Origin: Bacteroidota bacterium
GTDB taxonomy: Bacteria; Bacteroidota; JABWAT01
Assembly (NCBI GenBank): GCA_013360915.1
Contig: JABWAT010000001.1
Span: forward strand, 780,981-844,980
Length of the DNA stretch: 64,000 nt
Direction: 5' to 3'
Shown here: positions 45,856 through 54,490 of the stretch, in pieces
Layout: every line of letters starts with the position of its first letter
How positions within the stretch are numbered: position 1 is the first letter of the stretch
Program-made: the position numbers and the translations under genes
The notes under the pieces: model-generated
Told to the model about the DNA's origin: nothing
The model's input: only the letters and a program-made list of their open reading frames with translations
The model's database searches: none

Positions 45856-45967
45856 TGACGGTACTGGTCATACTGTCAAAGAAAGCTCAGCATGACCGCA
45901 AGGAAGTGCTGAATCCTTTTCTGTATCTTCATGGTTTACCCCGGTTTGGTCACCGGGGTTTTTTTTT
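45856..45967 (+). ncRNA. Candidate structured small RNA (about 112 nt), new or unrecognised family
   Basis: Starting about 7 nt after the -10 box, three stems follow. (1) TGACGGTA/TACTGTCA (45856-45863 and 45871-45878), 8 bp with one G-T. (2) TCAGCA/TGCTGA (45887-45892 and 45907-45912) around an internal loop TGA/AAG, a CC/GG pair and a GCAA tetraloop. (3) A strong terminator. No credible reading frame starts inside; trhO begins 63 bp after the terminator. It could be an independent RNA or a leader that attenuates trhO. I compared it with SRP RNA: the tetraloop hairpin looks slightly similar, but the conserved AGCAG side of the SRP loop is missing. Confidence 0.6.
45938..45967 (+). terminator. 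Intrinsic terminator of the small RNA
   Basis: ACCCCGGT (45938-45945) and ACCGGGGT (45952-45959) form an 8-bp stem with a 6-nt loop, followed by nine T (45959-45967). Confidence 0.88.
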
Positions 45968-46030
45968 GCTGTTACCTGACCATGCACATGCTTTCCCCGT
46001 TGTCCTGCCTGTTCTTATCTTTGCACCCCA

Positions 46031-46933
46031 ATGGAAACTTATCATATCCTTTTATATTACAAATACGCTCCGATTCCGGATCCGGTTGCCTTTATTGCTG
46101 AACACCGGCAGTTGTGTTCCTCCCTGGACCTGAAGGGCCGGATTTATGTTGCTGGTGAAGGCATTAACGGAACGGTTTCAGGGTTACCGCACCAGACCGA
46201 TGCCTACCAGGAAGCGGTCCGGAACCTTCCGGGTTTTGAGACAATCGAATTTAAAACAGAAACCTGGCATCAGCATGCCTTTCCAAGGCTAACCATCAAG
46301 GTCCGTCCCGAAATTGTGGCACTGAAAGCAGGTACCGACCTCGATCCCAATCAGGAAACCGGCACGTATCTGGAGCCCGGAGAGTTTGACCAAATGCTTG
46401 AATCAGATCCGGATGTTCTGGTTCTCGATACACGGAATGACTATGAATATGCCATCGGGCATTTTAAAGGGGCTGTTGAATCCCCCATCCGGAACTTCAG
46501 GGATTTCCCCGACATGATCGAGAAACTGGAACCCTACCGTGATAAGAAAATCCTTGCATATTGCACGGGTGGAATCCGGTGTGAAAAGGCAACAGCTTTA
46601 TTAAAACGGGCCGGATTTAAACAGGTTTTTCAGTTGCATGGCGGAATCATCCGGTATGGGCAGATCACTGGTGGCAAAAATTGGGTGGGCAAATGTTACG
46701 TGTTCGACAAACGGATTGCTGTTCCGGTCAATCAGACAGATAACACGGTTATTTCGACCTGCCGAATCTGTCAGCAACCTTCCGACAGGTATATTAACTG
46801 CAGCAATGCGGCATGCAATCAACAAATACTGGTTTGTGAATCCTGTGAACCAGCCATCAAAGGGGCCTGTTCCGAGGCCTGCACCAACTCACCTCTGAGC
46901 AGATGGGGTCAAAAACAGGAAAGTCCGGCCTGA
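46031..46933 (+). CDS. trhO: tRNA uridine(34) hydroxylase, rhodanese type
   Basis: 300 residues. An N-terminal acylphosphatase-like domain ('YHILLYYKYAPIPDP', 'GRIYVAGEGINGTVSG'), a rhodanese domain with active-site C178 in 'YCTGGIRCEK', and a C-terminal cysteine-rich segment ('CRICQQPSDRYINCSNAACNQQ', four or more Cys). This is the TrhO/YceA layout; TrhO uses O2 to make 5-hydroxyuridine at position 34 of tRNAs. It lies after the small-RNA terminator. The last codons form a perfect 12-bp hairpin. Confidence 0.95.
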   Translation: METYHILLYYKYAPIPDPVAFIAEHRQLCSSLDLKGRIYVAGEGINGTVSGLPHQTDAYQEAVRNLPGFETIEFKTETWHQHAFPRLTIKVRPEIVALKAGTDLDPNQETGTYLEPGEFDQMLESDPDVLVLDTRNDYEYAIGHFKGAVESPIRNFRDFPDMIEKLEPYRDKKILAYCTGGIRCEKATALLKRAGFKQVFQLHGGIIRYGQITGGKNWVGKCYVFDKRIAVPVNQTDNTVISTCRICQQPSDRYINCSNAACNQQILVCESCEPAIKGACSEACTNSPLSRWGQKQESPA

Positions 46934-46945
46934 CCGGACTTTCCT
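46917..46945. terminator. Perfect hairpin at the end of trhO
   Basis: AGGAAAGTCCGG (46917-46928) and CCGGACTTTCCT (46934-46945), a 12-bp stem with a 5-nt loop. It overlaps the trhO stop and sits between convergent genes. No long T-run follows, so it may act as a processing or stability stem more than a classical terminator. Confidence 0.6.
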
Positions 46946-46965
46946 GAACAAACGTGCAAATCTGA

Positions 46966-47604
46966 TTAACTATTTCCTGCCACCAAACCTTCCAGCATGG
47001 CCAGGATCCGGTCGATATAATCGGCAGCATTGGGGTCGGGATTAAAATCGGCCTGAACCAATTGAATATATACCACTGCATCGGCGTAGTTTTTCTGAAG
47101 TACCCTGATCTGAGCACCCATCAAAGCCCCATCCTTATAATTGATGGTCTGATCGTACTGAAACTGATACAATGGCCTGTCCACAGTCAGGAAGGTTTTT
47201 AACCTCGACAGGACCTCATCGGTGGCAATTGATGCATGTGATTTATTCCGGTTCAGATCGTAATATTTGATCATGCTGTACGGAATAATTGCTTCCCTCT
47301 GATCATTCAGACACCGTTCAAGATACAAGGCCGATGAATCGGCATTTCCTAACCGGTAAAATGCCCATCCCAATCCCAGTTCCACTTCAGGCACACGCCT
47401 CAATTCCTCAGACATGAGCCGGTAGGCGGTCCGGAAATCCTCAAGAGCCAATGAATAGTTTGAGCTCTGATAGGCCTTCCAGGCCGATTCCACCTTTTCT
47501 TCAATGGTTGGTGAGGTATCCTCACTGCAGGAAAAAAAGGTCACAGCCAGAGAAAAGGATATCAGTCTGATGAATAAGGCAACAGGTAATTGAATCGTTT
47601 TCAT
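46966..47604 (-). CDS. TPR-containing lipoprotein
   Basis: 212 residues, AAGGAG before ATG 47604. The signal ends in a lipobox-like 'TFFSCSED', so a lipid-anchored protein is likely. TPR-style helices: 'AWKAYQSSNYSLALEDFRTAYRL', 'LGWAFYRLGNADSSALYLERCL', 'GAQIRVLQKNYADAVVYIQLV'. No enzymatic motif. It starts 10 bp after the stop of the giant T9SS protein, so the two share a transcript and may be partners at the surface (inference). Confidence 0.8.
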   Translation of the reverse strand: MKTIQLPVALFIRLISFSLAVTFFSCSEDTSPTIEEKVESAWKAYQSSNYSLALEDFRTAYRLMSEELRRVPEVELGLGWAFYRLGNADSSALYLERCLNDQREAIIPYSMIKYYDLNRNKSHASIATDEVLSRLKTFLTVDRPLYQFQYDQTINYKDGALMGAQIRVLQKNYADAVVYIQLVQADFNPDPNAADYIDRILAMLEGLVAGNS

Positions 47605-47614
47605 GGTTTTCTCC

Positions 47615-50600
47615 TTATTTCATCAACACCAGTTTACGAGTCAGGCGCTGACCATCCACCGTCAGCCGGACAAAATAGACCCCTGAAGCCTGCATCCCCT
47701 GCGATCCGACCGCACGCCATTTAACCGAGTGATGGCCGGCTGGCAACTCCTCTGCATCCAGCAAAGTGGTCACCTGCTGACCCAGCAGATTAAACACCTG
47801 AATGGTCACGGTGGCATCGGCCGGCAGGTTGAACGGTATGGTGGTTTCCGGATTAAACGGGTTTGGATAGTTCTGGTCCAGACTGAGTTTATCGGGAAGC
47901 AACGGCTGCTCTTCATTGTAGAACAAGGACATGGTCTCAAGTTTCCGTAATTGGATCGTCACCTGTCCGTTACGGCCCTCACCTCCCAACCACTTCCATT
48001 CTGAGTCAGCTTCATCCCAGCGATAAACCGAAACATGCCGTTCCGATTTCCATCCCTGTGCCGGTTCATATCCGAGTGTCAGTTCCGCTTTCGATTGCAG
48101 AGACGGATTCCCGTTCCAGACAAGAACCGGTGAAACCATCGTCCATCCATCAGGAACCGGGTAATCTGTTCCCGGGTCGTTTGTTTCAAGCGCAACCCAT
48201 GCTTCCTGACTCATTCCCTTCTCAGGAATGGTGATGGAGCCGATCAGTTTCTCCAATGCAAGCCGGTTTCTGACTCCTGGTGCAAATCTGAGAATCCGTG
48301 CCTGCTTAATCAGCGAACCGGTGTTACCGACGGCATCAATCCCCGTAATGGTAATTCTCAGGAGTCCGGTATCGAGATCATGCAGATAAATCACTCTCAG
48401 ATTCCGTTGACTGTCGAGAACCCAGACAGAATCCTTCAGACTGCTTCCATTCATAACGGAAGAAACTGACGGTGAAGAAGCAAAGGTTTCGGCAGACCGG
48501 AACAACACACTCAGATTATTTCCCAAACCATTATCGGTTGCTTTCATCACCCATGCACCAATCACGGGCGCCTGAGTGTCGGCAGTGATCACCCGCCGGG
48601 TCGGAGAAGAAACAGTGGTTACCCCCGATTTGTCCGATGCCAGCACACGCCAGTTCCAGACACCATTGGGTAACCGGTCAGGGAAAGTATATCCGAGTAG
48701 CCGGGTATTGGCTGTCAGAACCGGTGCGGTGAACAACGTATCAGCAGCAAGCTGAATCCGGTAAGTCACCGTATCTCCTTCTCCTTCATCAGGATCGGTT
48801 GAAGCGGTCCATGAAAAGGCCACCTGATTGCCATTGGTTAATAAACCGGAGTCAGGTGAGAGGAGTGAGAACAATCCGGGTGCATCATTTACGGGACGGA
48901 TGGTAACCAGAAATGTATCTGTCACCGATATCTGAAGTGGATCCGTAGCAGTCACCACCACACGCGCAATGCCGTTCTGGTTCGGAACCGTCGTTCCGGT
49001 AACTTCGTTTTCCATCAGACTGACCGTGAGTAATCCGGGATCAAGACTTGAAACCGTCAACGTAAGCAGGTCACCATCCACATCAGAAAAAACGTCCTTC
49101 AGACCTGCAATCACCTTGTCCGATTCATCCTCACTGACAGATGCATCTTGTATCAGATTTCTTAATACCGGTTTGTCATTGACCGGATTGATCAGGATGA
49201 CCAGAGTGTCGGTGGCTGTAAACTGTCCATCAGAGGCCGTTAAAACCACCTCGAAACGACCGTTGGCATCCGCACCAGACTCTGACAGTACAGTGGCACC
49301 ATCTACCTGAACCATTAATCCCGGTTGAAGGGATACTGCCGAATAACTCAGCTCAGAATTGTCTGGATCAGAGAATACCAGATCCAGATCATTCACGGTA
49401 ATCTGCGGACCCGAATCTTCATCAAACACCCGATCGGATGCGGGATTTAATACAAACGGCGCATCATTAACGGGAAGAATTGTCACAATCAGCGTATCGG
49501 TCACAAAGGAGCCAGACGGATCGGTGGCTCTTACAATAACCGACACTGGTCCGGTCTGGTTACTGAGCGGTGTGACAGAAAGCTTTCCATCTGTCACTGA
49601 TGCAATCAACCTTGCAGTTGCCTGACTCAATGCAGAATAACTCAGTGGATCCCCATCCACATCGGTAAAATAGGAGGTAATATCAGCCAGTTGGGTGGTG
49701 GATTGATCTTCGGTCACCTCTCCATCCGGTATGTGACCAACCAGCCCAGGCTGATCATTAACGGGCAGAACCGTAACCAGGAAAGTATCTGAAACCGAAT
49801 ACTGGTCATCCGATGCAACCAATTCTACCTGAAAAACCCCATTAATGTTAAGAGCAGGGGTCACCTTCAGTCCACCCGACTGTAACTCAACAATCAGCCC
49901 TTCTTTCAGAGATGATGCCTCATAGGTAAGGTTGGGTGAATCAGAATCATCGAAAAACAAGCTTACATCGGTCAGAAGCATTTGTGTACCACTGTCTTCT
50001 GCAATGGTCTTATCACCAATCGGATTCTGTAAGAAGGGTGGGTCATTAACCGGATCAATGGTCACCACAAAGGTATCGGTGGCTGTTTCGAAAGATGGAT
50101 CCGAGGCATAGACCACGACGGATACCGATCCGTTTGCTTCACCAACTGTGCTCACAAACAGACTGTTATCAGAAAGGGTGGCGGTCAGTTTTCCCGGATC
50201 AGCACTGATAACCTGATAACTGAGAATATCTCCATCAGGATCAGAAAACACGCCTTCCGGTAATCCGGCCAGGATCGATTGATCCCCTTCACTGATCCGG
50301 ATGTCGGAAAGTGGATTCTGCCGGACCGGTTTATCATTTACCGGTGTGACCACCACTTTAAAGGTATCGATGACCGTATACTGTCCATCCGAGGCAGACA
50401 AGGTGACCAGAAAATCGCCATTCACATTCTGATCGGGCGTAACCAGTACCGTATTTGCGCTCAGGATAGCAGATAAACCAGGTGTCAGGGATTGAACAAT
50501 GTAAGAAAGCTGAGGTCCATCGATGTCTGAGAAAACTGCCGAAACAGATGGAACCACCAATTGATTCATTGAATCTTCATTTATCACCTTATCGGTGACC

Positions 50601-53600
50601 GGGGAAGAAACCACAGGGGGATCATTCACCGGCCGGATGGTTACCAGAAAGGTATCGGTTACCGACACCAATGAAGGATCGGTCGCCCGGACAACAACCG
50701 ACACCGTGCCGTTCTGATTTGGCTGAGCCGTACCGGTAATCTGGTTGGTATTCAGAGAAACGGTCAGCCGGGTCAGATTCAGACTCGTCACGGCATAAGT
50801 CAGCAAATCACCATCGGGGTCAGAAAACAGCCCGGTTACCGAACCCAACGGAGCATTAATGGCCTCCTCATCAATCGACACATCGGTCAGCTGAAGGTTT
50901 CGTACCGGAGCATCATTCACCGGGGTCACCGTCACTTTGAACGTATCAGCCACGGTAAACTGGCCATCCGAGCCCGCCAACCGGACCAGGAATTCGCCAT
51001 TGAGATTGGACGACGGAGTTACCAAAACGGTATTTCCGCTGATCACAGCCGACAAACCCGGGGTCAGGGACTGAACATCATAGCTAAGACCCGGACCATC
51101 GATATCGGAAAAGACTGCGGAAACAGAAGAGACCACCAACTGATTGGCTGAGTCTTCTGCAATCGTTTTATCGGAAACAGGATTTTGCACCACAGGTGCA
51201 TCATTCACCGGGGTCACCGTCACTTTAAACGTATCAGCCACGGTAAACTGGCCATCCGAGCCCGCCAACCGGACAAGGAATTCACCATTGAGATTGGATG
51301 ACGGGGTTACCAAAACGGTATTTCCGCTGATCACGGCCGACAAACCCGGGGTCAGCGACTGAGCATCATAGCTAAGACCCGGACCATCGATATCGGCAAA
51401 GACTGCGGATACAGAAGAGACCACCAACTGATTGGCTGAGTCTTCTGCAATCGTTTTATCGGAAACGGGATTTTGCACCACCGGCGCATCATTCACGGGA
51501 GTAACGGTTACCAGGAACGTATCGGCCACAGAGAACTCATTATCAATCATTTCCATGACCACACGAAAAACTCCGCTGGTATCCGGGACGGGTTGCACCA
51601 GAACTTCTTCTCCGTTCAGCCAGGCAGTTAATCCCGGATCAAGCGAGATCACTGAAATCGTGTTCGCGGTTTCATCGGGATCGGTTATGACGGATTTCCA
51701 GGAATCTACCACCCGGTAGGCGGCGTCGTCTTCTGAAATTATCACATCCTTCACAGGACCGATCAGAACCGGTGGTTGATTGCCTTTTCTGATTTCCACA
51801 AGAAATGTATCGGAGACAGAGGCTTCGGTCGGATCATAAGCAGTTACCACCACCCGGGCCCAGCCCGTATCGGCTGCCTCTGAGAAGGCCATAATATCCG
51901 ATTCTGACAGACGCACGGAAAGAAGGTCCGGATCCAGTGAGTAAGTATCGTAAAAAAGGGTATCTCCGTCCACATCAGAAAAGACACCATTCAAAGAAGC
52001 AACCATCCGTTCCGGTTTTCCTGACAGCACATAGGAATCGGAAACCGGTTGGATGACAACCGGTGCATCGTTAACCGGGGTCACGGTCACCACCAGCGTA
52101 TCCGCTGCAGAATAGTCTCCATCAGACGCCGATAATCTGATCCTGACCTGACCATTAAAATCGGACTGCGGAGTAAACAATACCTGATTTGCCAACAGTT
52201 TTACCGTTCCGCCTGCATCCAGTGCCGAAACACCCATCATCAGGGAAGGGGTATCAACATCGTAGAACACGCTTGCAACATTGCTGACCAGCACCGACTC
52301 GGGGGCATCCTCATCGATGGTTTTATCCGCAGCCGGATTCTCCACAATAACAGCATCATTCACCGGCGAAACGGTTACAAGCAGGGTGTCAGAAACCGTT
52401 TGGATTCCATCGGTGGCAGTCAGAACAAAGCGGACCGTTCCGTTAAAATTGGATTCAGGAGTGAGATACAAGGCCTGGTCTTCGGTTCTGAAATTGATAC
52501 CTGAATCCAGCCGGTCCACGGTGACCGTCAGGTCATCCCCATCCGGATCCGAAAAGCCACTCCGGATGTCACTGATAATAACCGCTTCATCGGCATCCTC
52601 TGCAATGGTCTCGTCTGATACCGGCTGGCTTACAACCGGCGAATCATTAACAGGATCGATGGTGACAGAGACCGTATCGGTTGCAGAAAGTCCGGTTGTA
52701 TCCGTTGCGGTGACCATGATCAGGGCCACCCCATGCTGATTGGGCTGAAGAGTAACCTCAATCTGACTTCCGTCCAGAGCAGGTGTCAGTAAATCGGGCC
52801 TGTTGGTGGAAACAGATATTTCCTTCAGGTCCTGATCAAAAAAGACAGTGCTCAGATCGGCAAGAATGAAAGGATCGTCATCCTCTGATACCCTGGCATC
52901 TGCAATGGGATTTTCAATGACGGGCGGAAGTGCCGCACCAAAGTCCCAGTGACGGTAGCGGGCAGGATCAATGGATCCGAAGGCCACCTGCCTGATGACT
53001 TCCAGACTGTCTGTTGTCAGGTAGATTTTGTGCTCCGTTCCGGTCACGCCTTCATTGTCATATCCTCCCAGGCTCAGTTTAAAGGTGGTCGAATCGAGGA
53101 CATCGACCTGCCGAACATATTCAATGGCCCATCTGGTTGGATCCACCGGTCCGTTCGGACTGGTTTCCATCATGGACATCATTCTCATTTCACCCAGTGA
53201 GGAGGGCGTCCAGGGTTCCGCATAACCACCGGTTACCGGACCGTTGATAAACAGGACCTGTTCCTGGATGTTGTTTTTATCCACCACAAAGCCAGACCCG
53301 CCAAAATCTTCCAGTTTTTTTCCGTATTCATTCACCTCGCGGAGAGCCGGGTTGATATCGGCCACAATTTTCAATTTAACCGGAATCATTCCAGTCGAAT
53401 GAAACAGGCGTATCTCCTGTGATTTGGTCTCCCCGGAGGATGGAATAAACCTCGGGAATGAAATCAGAAGCTGTCCATCAAGCAAAAAGAGGTAAAAATC
53501 ACCATCATTCCCACCTTCATCGACGGGGGTTTCCGGATCATCACGGTAAACCGGAATGATGCCGAACTTTCCATCCTCTTTCGTAACGCCAGTTCCGCAC

Positions 53601-54430
53601 AGATTCCAGTCAGAATCGAGTACTTCAACGGTCAACCCACCCGGGACCGGACTTCCGTACCCATCCAGGATGGTACCGTAAAAGTTTTGCCAGACGGTTG
53701 TTGGCAGCACCCCGGCACTGATATCCAGATTGATGACATCACCATTTCCCGTCCATACCGGTTCGGTCTGATTCAAAGAACGTGCACGTTTCCCGTTCAC
53801 AAAAAACTGCAGGGGCTCACCAGGTCCGGCGCCTTCATCGAGCAGTGTGGAAGGATCATCGCGGTAAACCGAAACCAGTCCATATTTTCCGGCTTGCTTC
53901 ACTTCCGTGCGTCCGCACAGATTTCCATCCGCATCAAGCACATCCACCAGACTGCCCACTTCGGCAGGGACTCCGTTAACAAGAAGGTTGGTTCCGTAGA
54001 AGGATACCCATTCGGTCGTGGGGATGACACCACTCATCATCCGGTATTCAAACGTTTCACCGTTCTTGGTCCAGACCAGCGTCTGACCGTTTTCAGTTCT
54101 GGCCCGCTCATAAGCAACCCACACAGTCAGCACATCACCAGGTTCTGCACCTTCATCCAGCTCAGGTGTGGTAAAATCATCCCGGTAAACAGGGATAAGT
54201 CCGAATGTGCCGGGGGTTTTCACAGCACCGTATCCGCACACCACTCCCTGAGGATCTGTCACCCAGATCGGGGTACCCGGATTGGCCGGACGCCCGTTCA
54301 CCAAAACGCCCTTGCCCCAGATGCTGATCCATTCTGTGGTTGGTATAACAGGTCCATATCCCGGGGAGGAGTCTGCAATCAGCGGAAGTGCTACCAGTCC
54401 GGTAAGAATGCTGGCAATTAACTGTTTCAT
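47615..54430 (-). CDS. Giant T9SS-secreted protein with cadherin-like tandem repeats
   Basis: 2271 residues. Signal peptide (to about residue 20). Residues 29-330: three copies of a roughly 100-residue domain with the pattern PTTxW...LCG...G.(F/Y)G(L/I).(P/S)VYRDD..T...DEG. Residues about 505-1847: fourteen tandem 93-96-residue cadherin/tandem-95-type repeats, each ending near 'DTFLVTVTPVNDAP' (Ca2+-binding PVND linker). A fibronectin-III-like part (1848-1950), further beta-rich regions, and a T9SS tail with 'QNYPNPFNPETTIPFNLP' ending 'RKLVLMK'. Likely a surface adhesin or long filament held by calcium. GGAG precedes the ATG. Units 6 and 7 are almost identical at the DNA level. Confidence 0.88.
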   Translation of the reverse strand: MKQLIASILTGLVALPLIADSSPGYGPVIPTTEWISIWGKGVLVNGRPANPGTPIWVTDPQGVVCGYGAVKTPGTFGLIPVYRDDFTTPELDEGAEPGDVLTVWVAYERARTENGQTLVWTKNGETFEYRMMSGVIPTTEWVSFYGTNLLVNGVPAEVGSLVDVLDADGNLCGRTEVKQAGKYGLVSVYRDDPSTLLDEGAGPGEPLQFFVNGKRARSLNQTEPVWTGNGDVINLDISAGVLPTTVWQNFYGTILDGYGSPVPGGLTVEVLDSDWNLCGTGVTKEDGKFGIIPVYRDDPETPVDEGGNDGDFYLFLLDGQLLISFPRFIPSSGETKSQEIRLFHSTGMIPVKLKIVADINPALREVNEYGKKLEDFGGSGFVVDKNNIQEQVLFINGPVTGGYAEPWTPSSLGEMRMMSMMETSPNGPVDPTRWAIEYVRQVDVLDSTTFKLSLGGYDNEGVTGTEHKIYLTTDSLEVIRQVAFGSIDPARYRHWDFGAALPPVIENPIADARVSEDDDPFILADLSTVFFDQDLKEISVSTNRPDLLTPALDGSQIEVTLQPNQHGVALIMVTATDTTGLSATDTVSVTIDPVNDSPVVSQPVSDETIAEDADEAVIISDIRSGFSDPDGDDLTVTVDRLDSGINFRTEDQALYLTPESNFNGTVRFVLTATDGIQTVSDTLLVTVSPVNDAVIVENPAADKTIDEDAPESVLVSNVASVFYDVDTPSLMMGVSALDAGGTVKLLANQVLFTPQSDFNGQVRIRLSASDGDYSAADTLVVTVTPVNDAPVVIQPVSDSYVLSGKPERMVASLNGVFSDVDGDTLFYDTYSLDPDLLSVRLSESDIMAFSEAADTGWARVVVTAYDPTEASVSDTFLVEIRKGNQPPVLIGPVKDVIISEDDAAYRVVDSWKSVITDPDETANTISVISLDPGLTAWLNGEEVLVQPVPDTSGVFRVVMEMIDNEFSVADTFLVTVTPVNDAPVVQNPVSDKTIAEDSANQLVVSSVSAVFADIDGPGLSYDAQSLTPGLSAVISGNTVLVTPSSNLNGEFLVRLAGSDGQFTVADTFKVTVTPVNDAPVVQNPVSDKTIAEDSANQLVVSSVSAVFSDIDGPGLSYDVQSLTPGLSAVISGNTVLVTPSSNLNGEFLVRLAGSDGQFTVADTFKVTVTPVNDAPVRNLQLTDVSIDEEAINAPLGSVTGLFSDPDGDLLTYAVTSLNLTRLTVSLNTNQITGTAQPNQNGTVSVVVRATDPSLVSVTDTFLVTIRPVNDPPVVSSPVTDKVINEDSMNQLVVPSVSAVFSDIDGPQLSYIVQSLTPGLSAILSANTVLVTPDQNVNGDFLVTLSASDGQYTVIDTFKVVVTPVNDKPVRQNPLSDIRISEGDQSILAGLPEGVFSDPDGDILSYQVISADPGKLTATLSDNSLFVSTVGEANGSVSVVVYASDPSFETATDTFVVTIDPVNDPPFLQNPIGDKTIAEDSGTQMLLTDVSLFFDDSDSPNLTYEASSLKEGLIVELQSGGLKVTPALNINGVFQVELVASDDQYSVSDTFLVTVLPVNDQPGLVGHIPDGEVTEDQSTTQLADITSYFTDVDGDPLSYSALSQATARLIASVTDGKLSVTPLSNQTGPVSVIVRATDPSGSFVTDTLIVTILPVNDAPFVLNPASDRVFDEDSGPQITVNDLDLVFSDPDNSELSYSAVSLQPGLMVQVDGATVLSESGADANGRFEVVLTASDGQFTATDTLVILINPVNDKPVLRNLIQDASVSEDESDKVIAGLKDVFSDVDGDLLTLTVSSLDPGLLTVSLMENEVTGTTVPNQNGIARVVVTATDPLQISVTDTFLVTIRPVNDAPGLFSLLSPDSGLLTNGNQVAFSWTASTDPDEGEGDTVTYRIQLAADTLFTAPVLTANTRLLGYTFPDRLPNGVWNWRVLASDKSGVTTVSSPTRRVITADTQAPVIGAWVMKATDNGLGNNLSVLFRSAETFASSPSVSSVMNGSSLKDSVWVLDSQRNLRVIYLHDLDTGLLRITITGIDAVGNTGSLIKQARILRFAPGVRNRLALEKLIGSITIPEKGMSQEAWVALETNDPGTDYPVPDGWTMVSPVLVWNGNPSLQSKAELTLGYEPAQGWKSERHVSVYRWDEADSEWKWLGGEGRNGQVTIQLRKLETMSLFYNEEQPLLPDKLSLDQNYPNPFNPETTIPFNLPADATVTIQVFNLLGQQVTTLLDAEELPAGHHSVKWRAVGSQGMQASGVYFVRLTVDGQRLTRKLVLMK
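48890..52918 (-). repeat. Fourteen cadherin-like repeats (alternating A and B types)
   Basis: Units of about 288 bp. Two types are visible. A units have 'FSD(P/V)DGD.L.Y' and 'ATDPS' (units 4, 8, 10, 12, 14). B units lack DGD and have 'ASDGQ(F/Y)' (3, 5, 6, 7, 9, 11, 13). From unit 7 to 14 they alternate strictly, so growth by two-unit blocks is likely. Units 1 and 2 are more divergent. Confidence 0.8.
50911..51486 (-). repeat. Recent 288-bp tandem duplication
   Basis: 50911-51198 and 51199-51486 are two in-frame copies with 13 differences in 288 bp by hand alignment, only about three of them changing residues. Unlike its neighbours, which have diverged widely, this pair looks recent. Confidence 0.9.
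53441..54346 (-). repeat. Three copies of the PTTxW/YRDDP domain
   Basis: Three consecutive segments of about 100 residues (29-135, 136-240, 241-330) share PTT-W, a cysteine in CG, G(F/Y)G and VYRDD-DEG. A fourth copy closes the neighbouring 1961-residue protein (about residues 1756-1858). The Cys appears once per domain, so disulfide bonds within a domain are not implied. Confidence 0.75.
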
Positions 54431-54456
54431 TTAAATCTCCATATTCTCCAATGAAT

Positions 54457-54480
54457 CCCCCCGTTTTTTATCACGGGGGG
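54457..54480. other. GC-rich hairpin between two giant genes
   Basis: CCCCCCGT (54457-54464) and ACGGGGGG (54473-54480), 8 bp. On the minus strand no T-run follows, so it looks like an intercistronic processing or stability stem, not a true terminator. Confidence 0.6.
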
Positions 54481-54490
54481 TAACGTTACA

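Noticed and set aside
45856-45967. SRP (4.5S) RNA
   Set aside because: The GNRA-capped hairpin is suggestive, but the conserved loop strand (AGCAG after the tetraloop stem) is absent; kept as an unidentified RNA.
50911-51486. CRISPR or other short-spaced repeat array
   Set aside because: The repeats are long, adjacent and in frame, encoding protein domains.
53687-54421. Plus-strand reading frame of 244 codons opposite the giant gene
   Set aside because: It is antisense to the repeated N-terminal domains and has no family resemblance or ribosome site.
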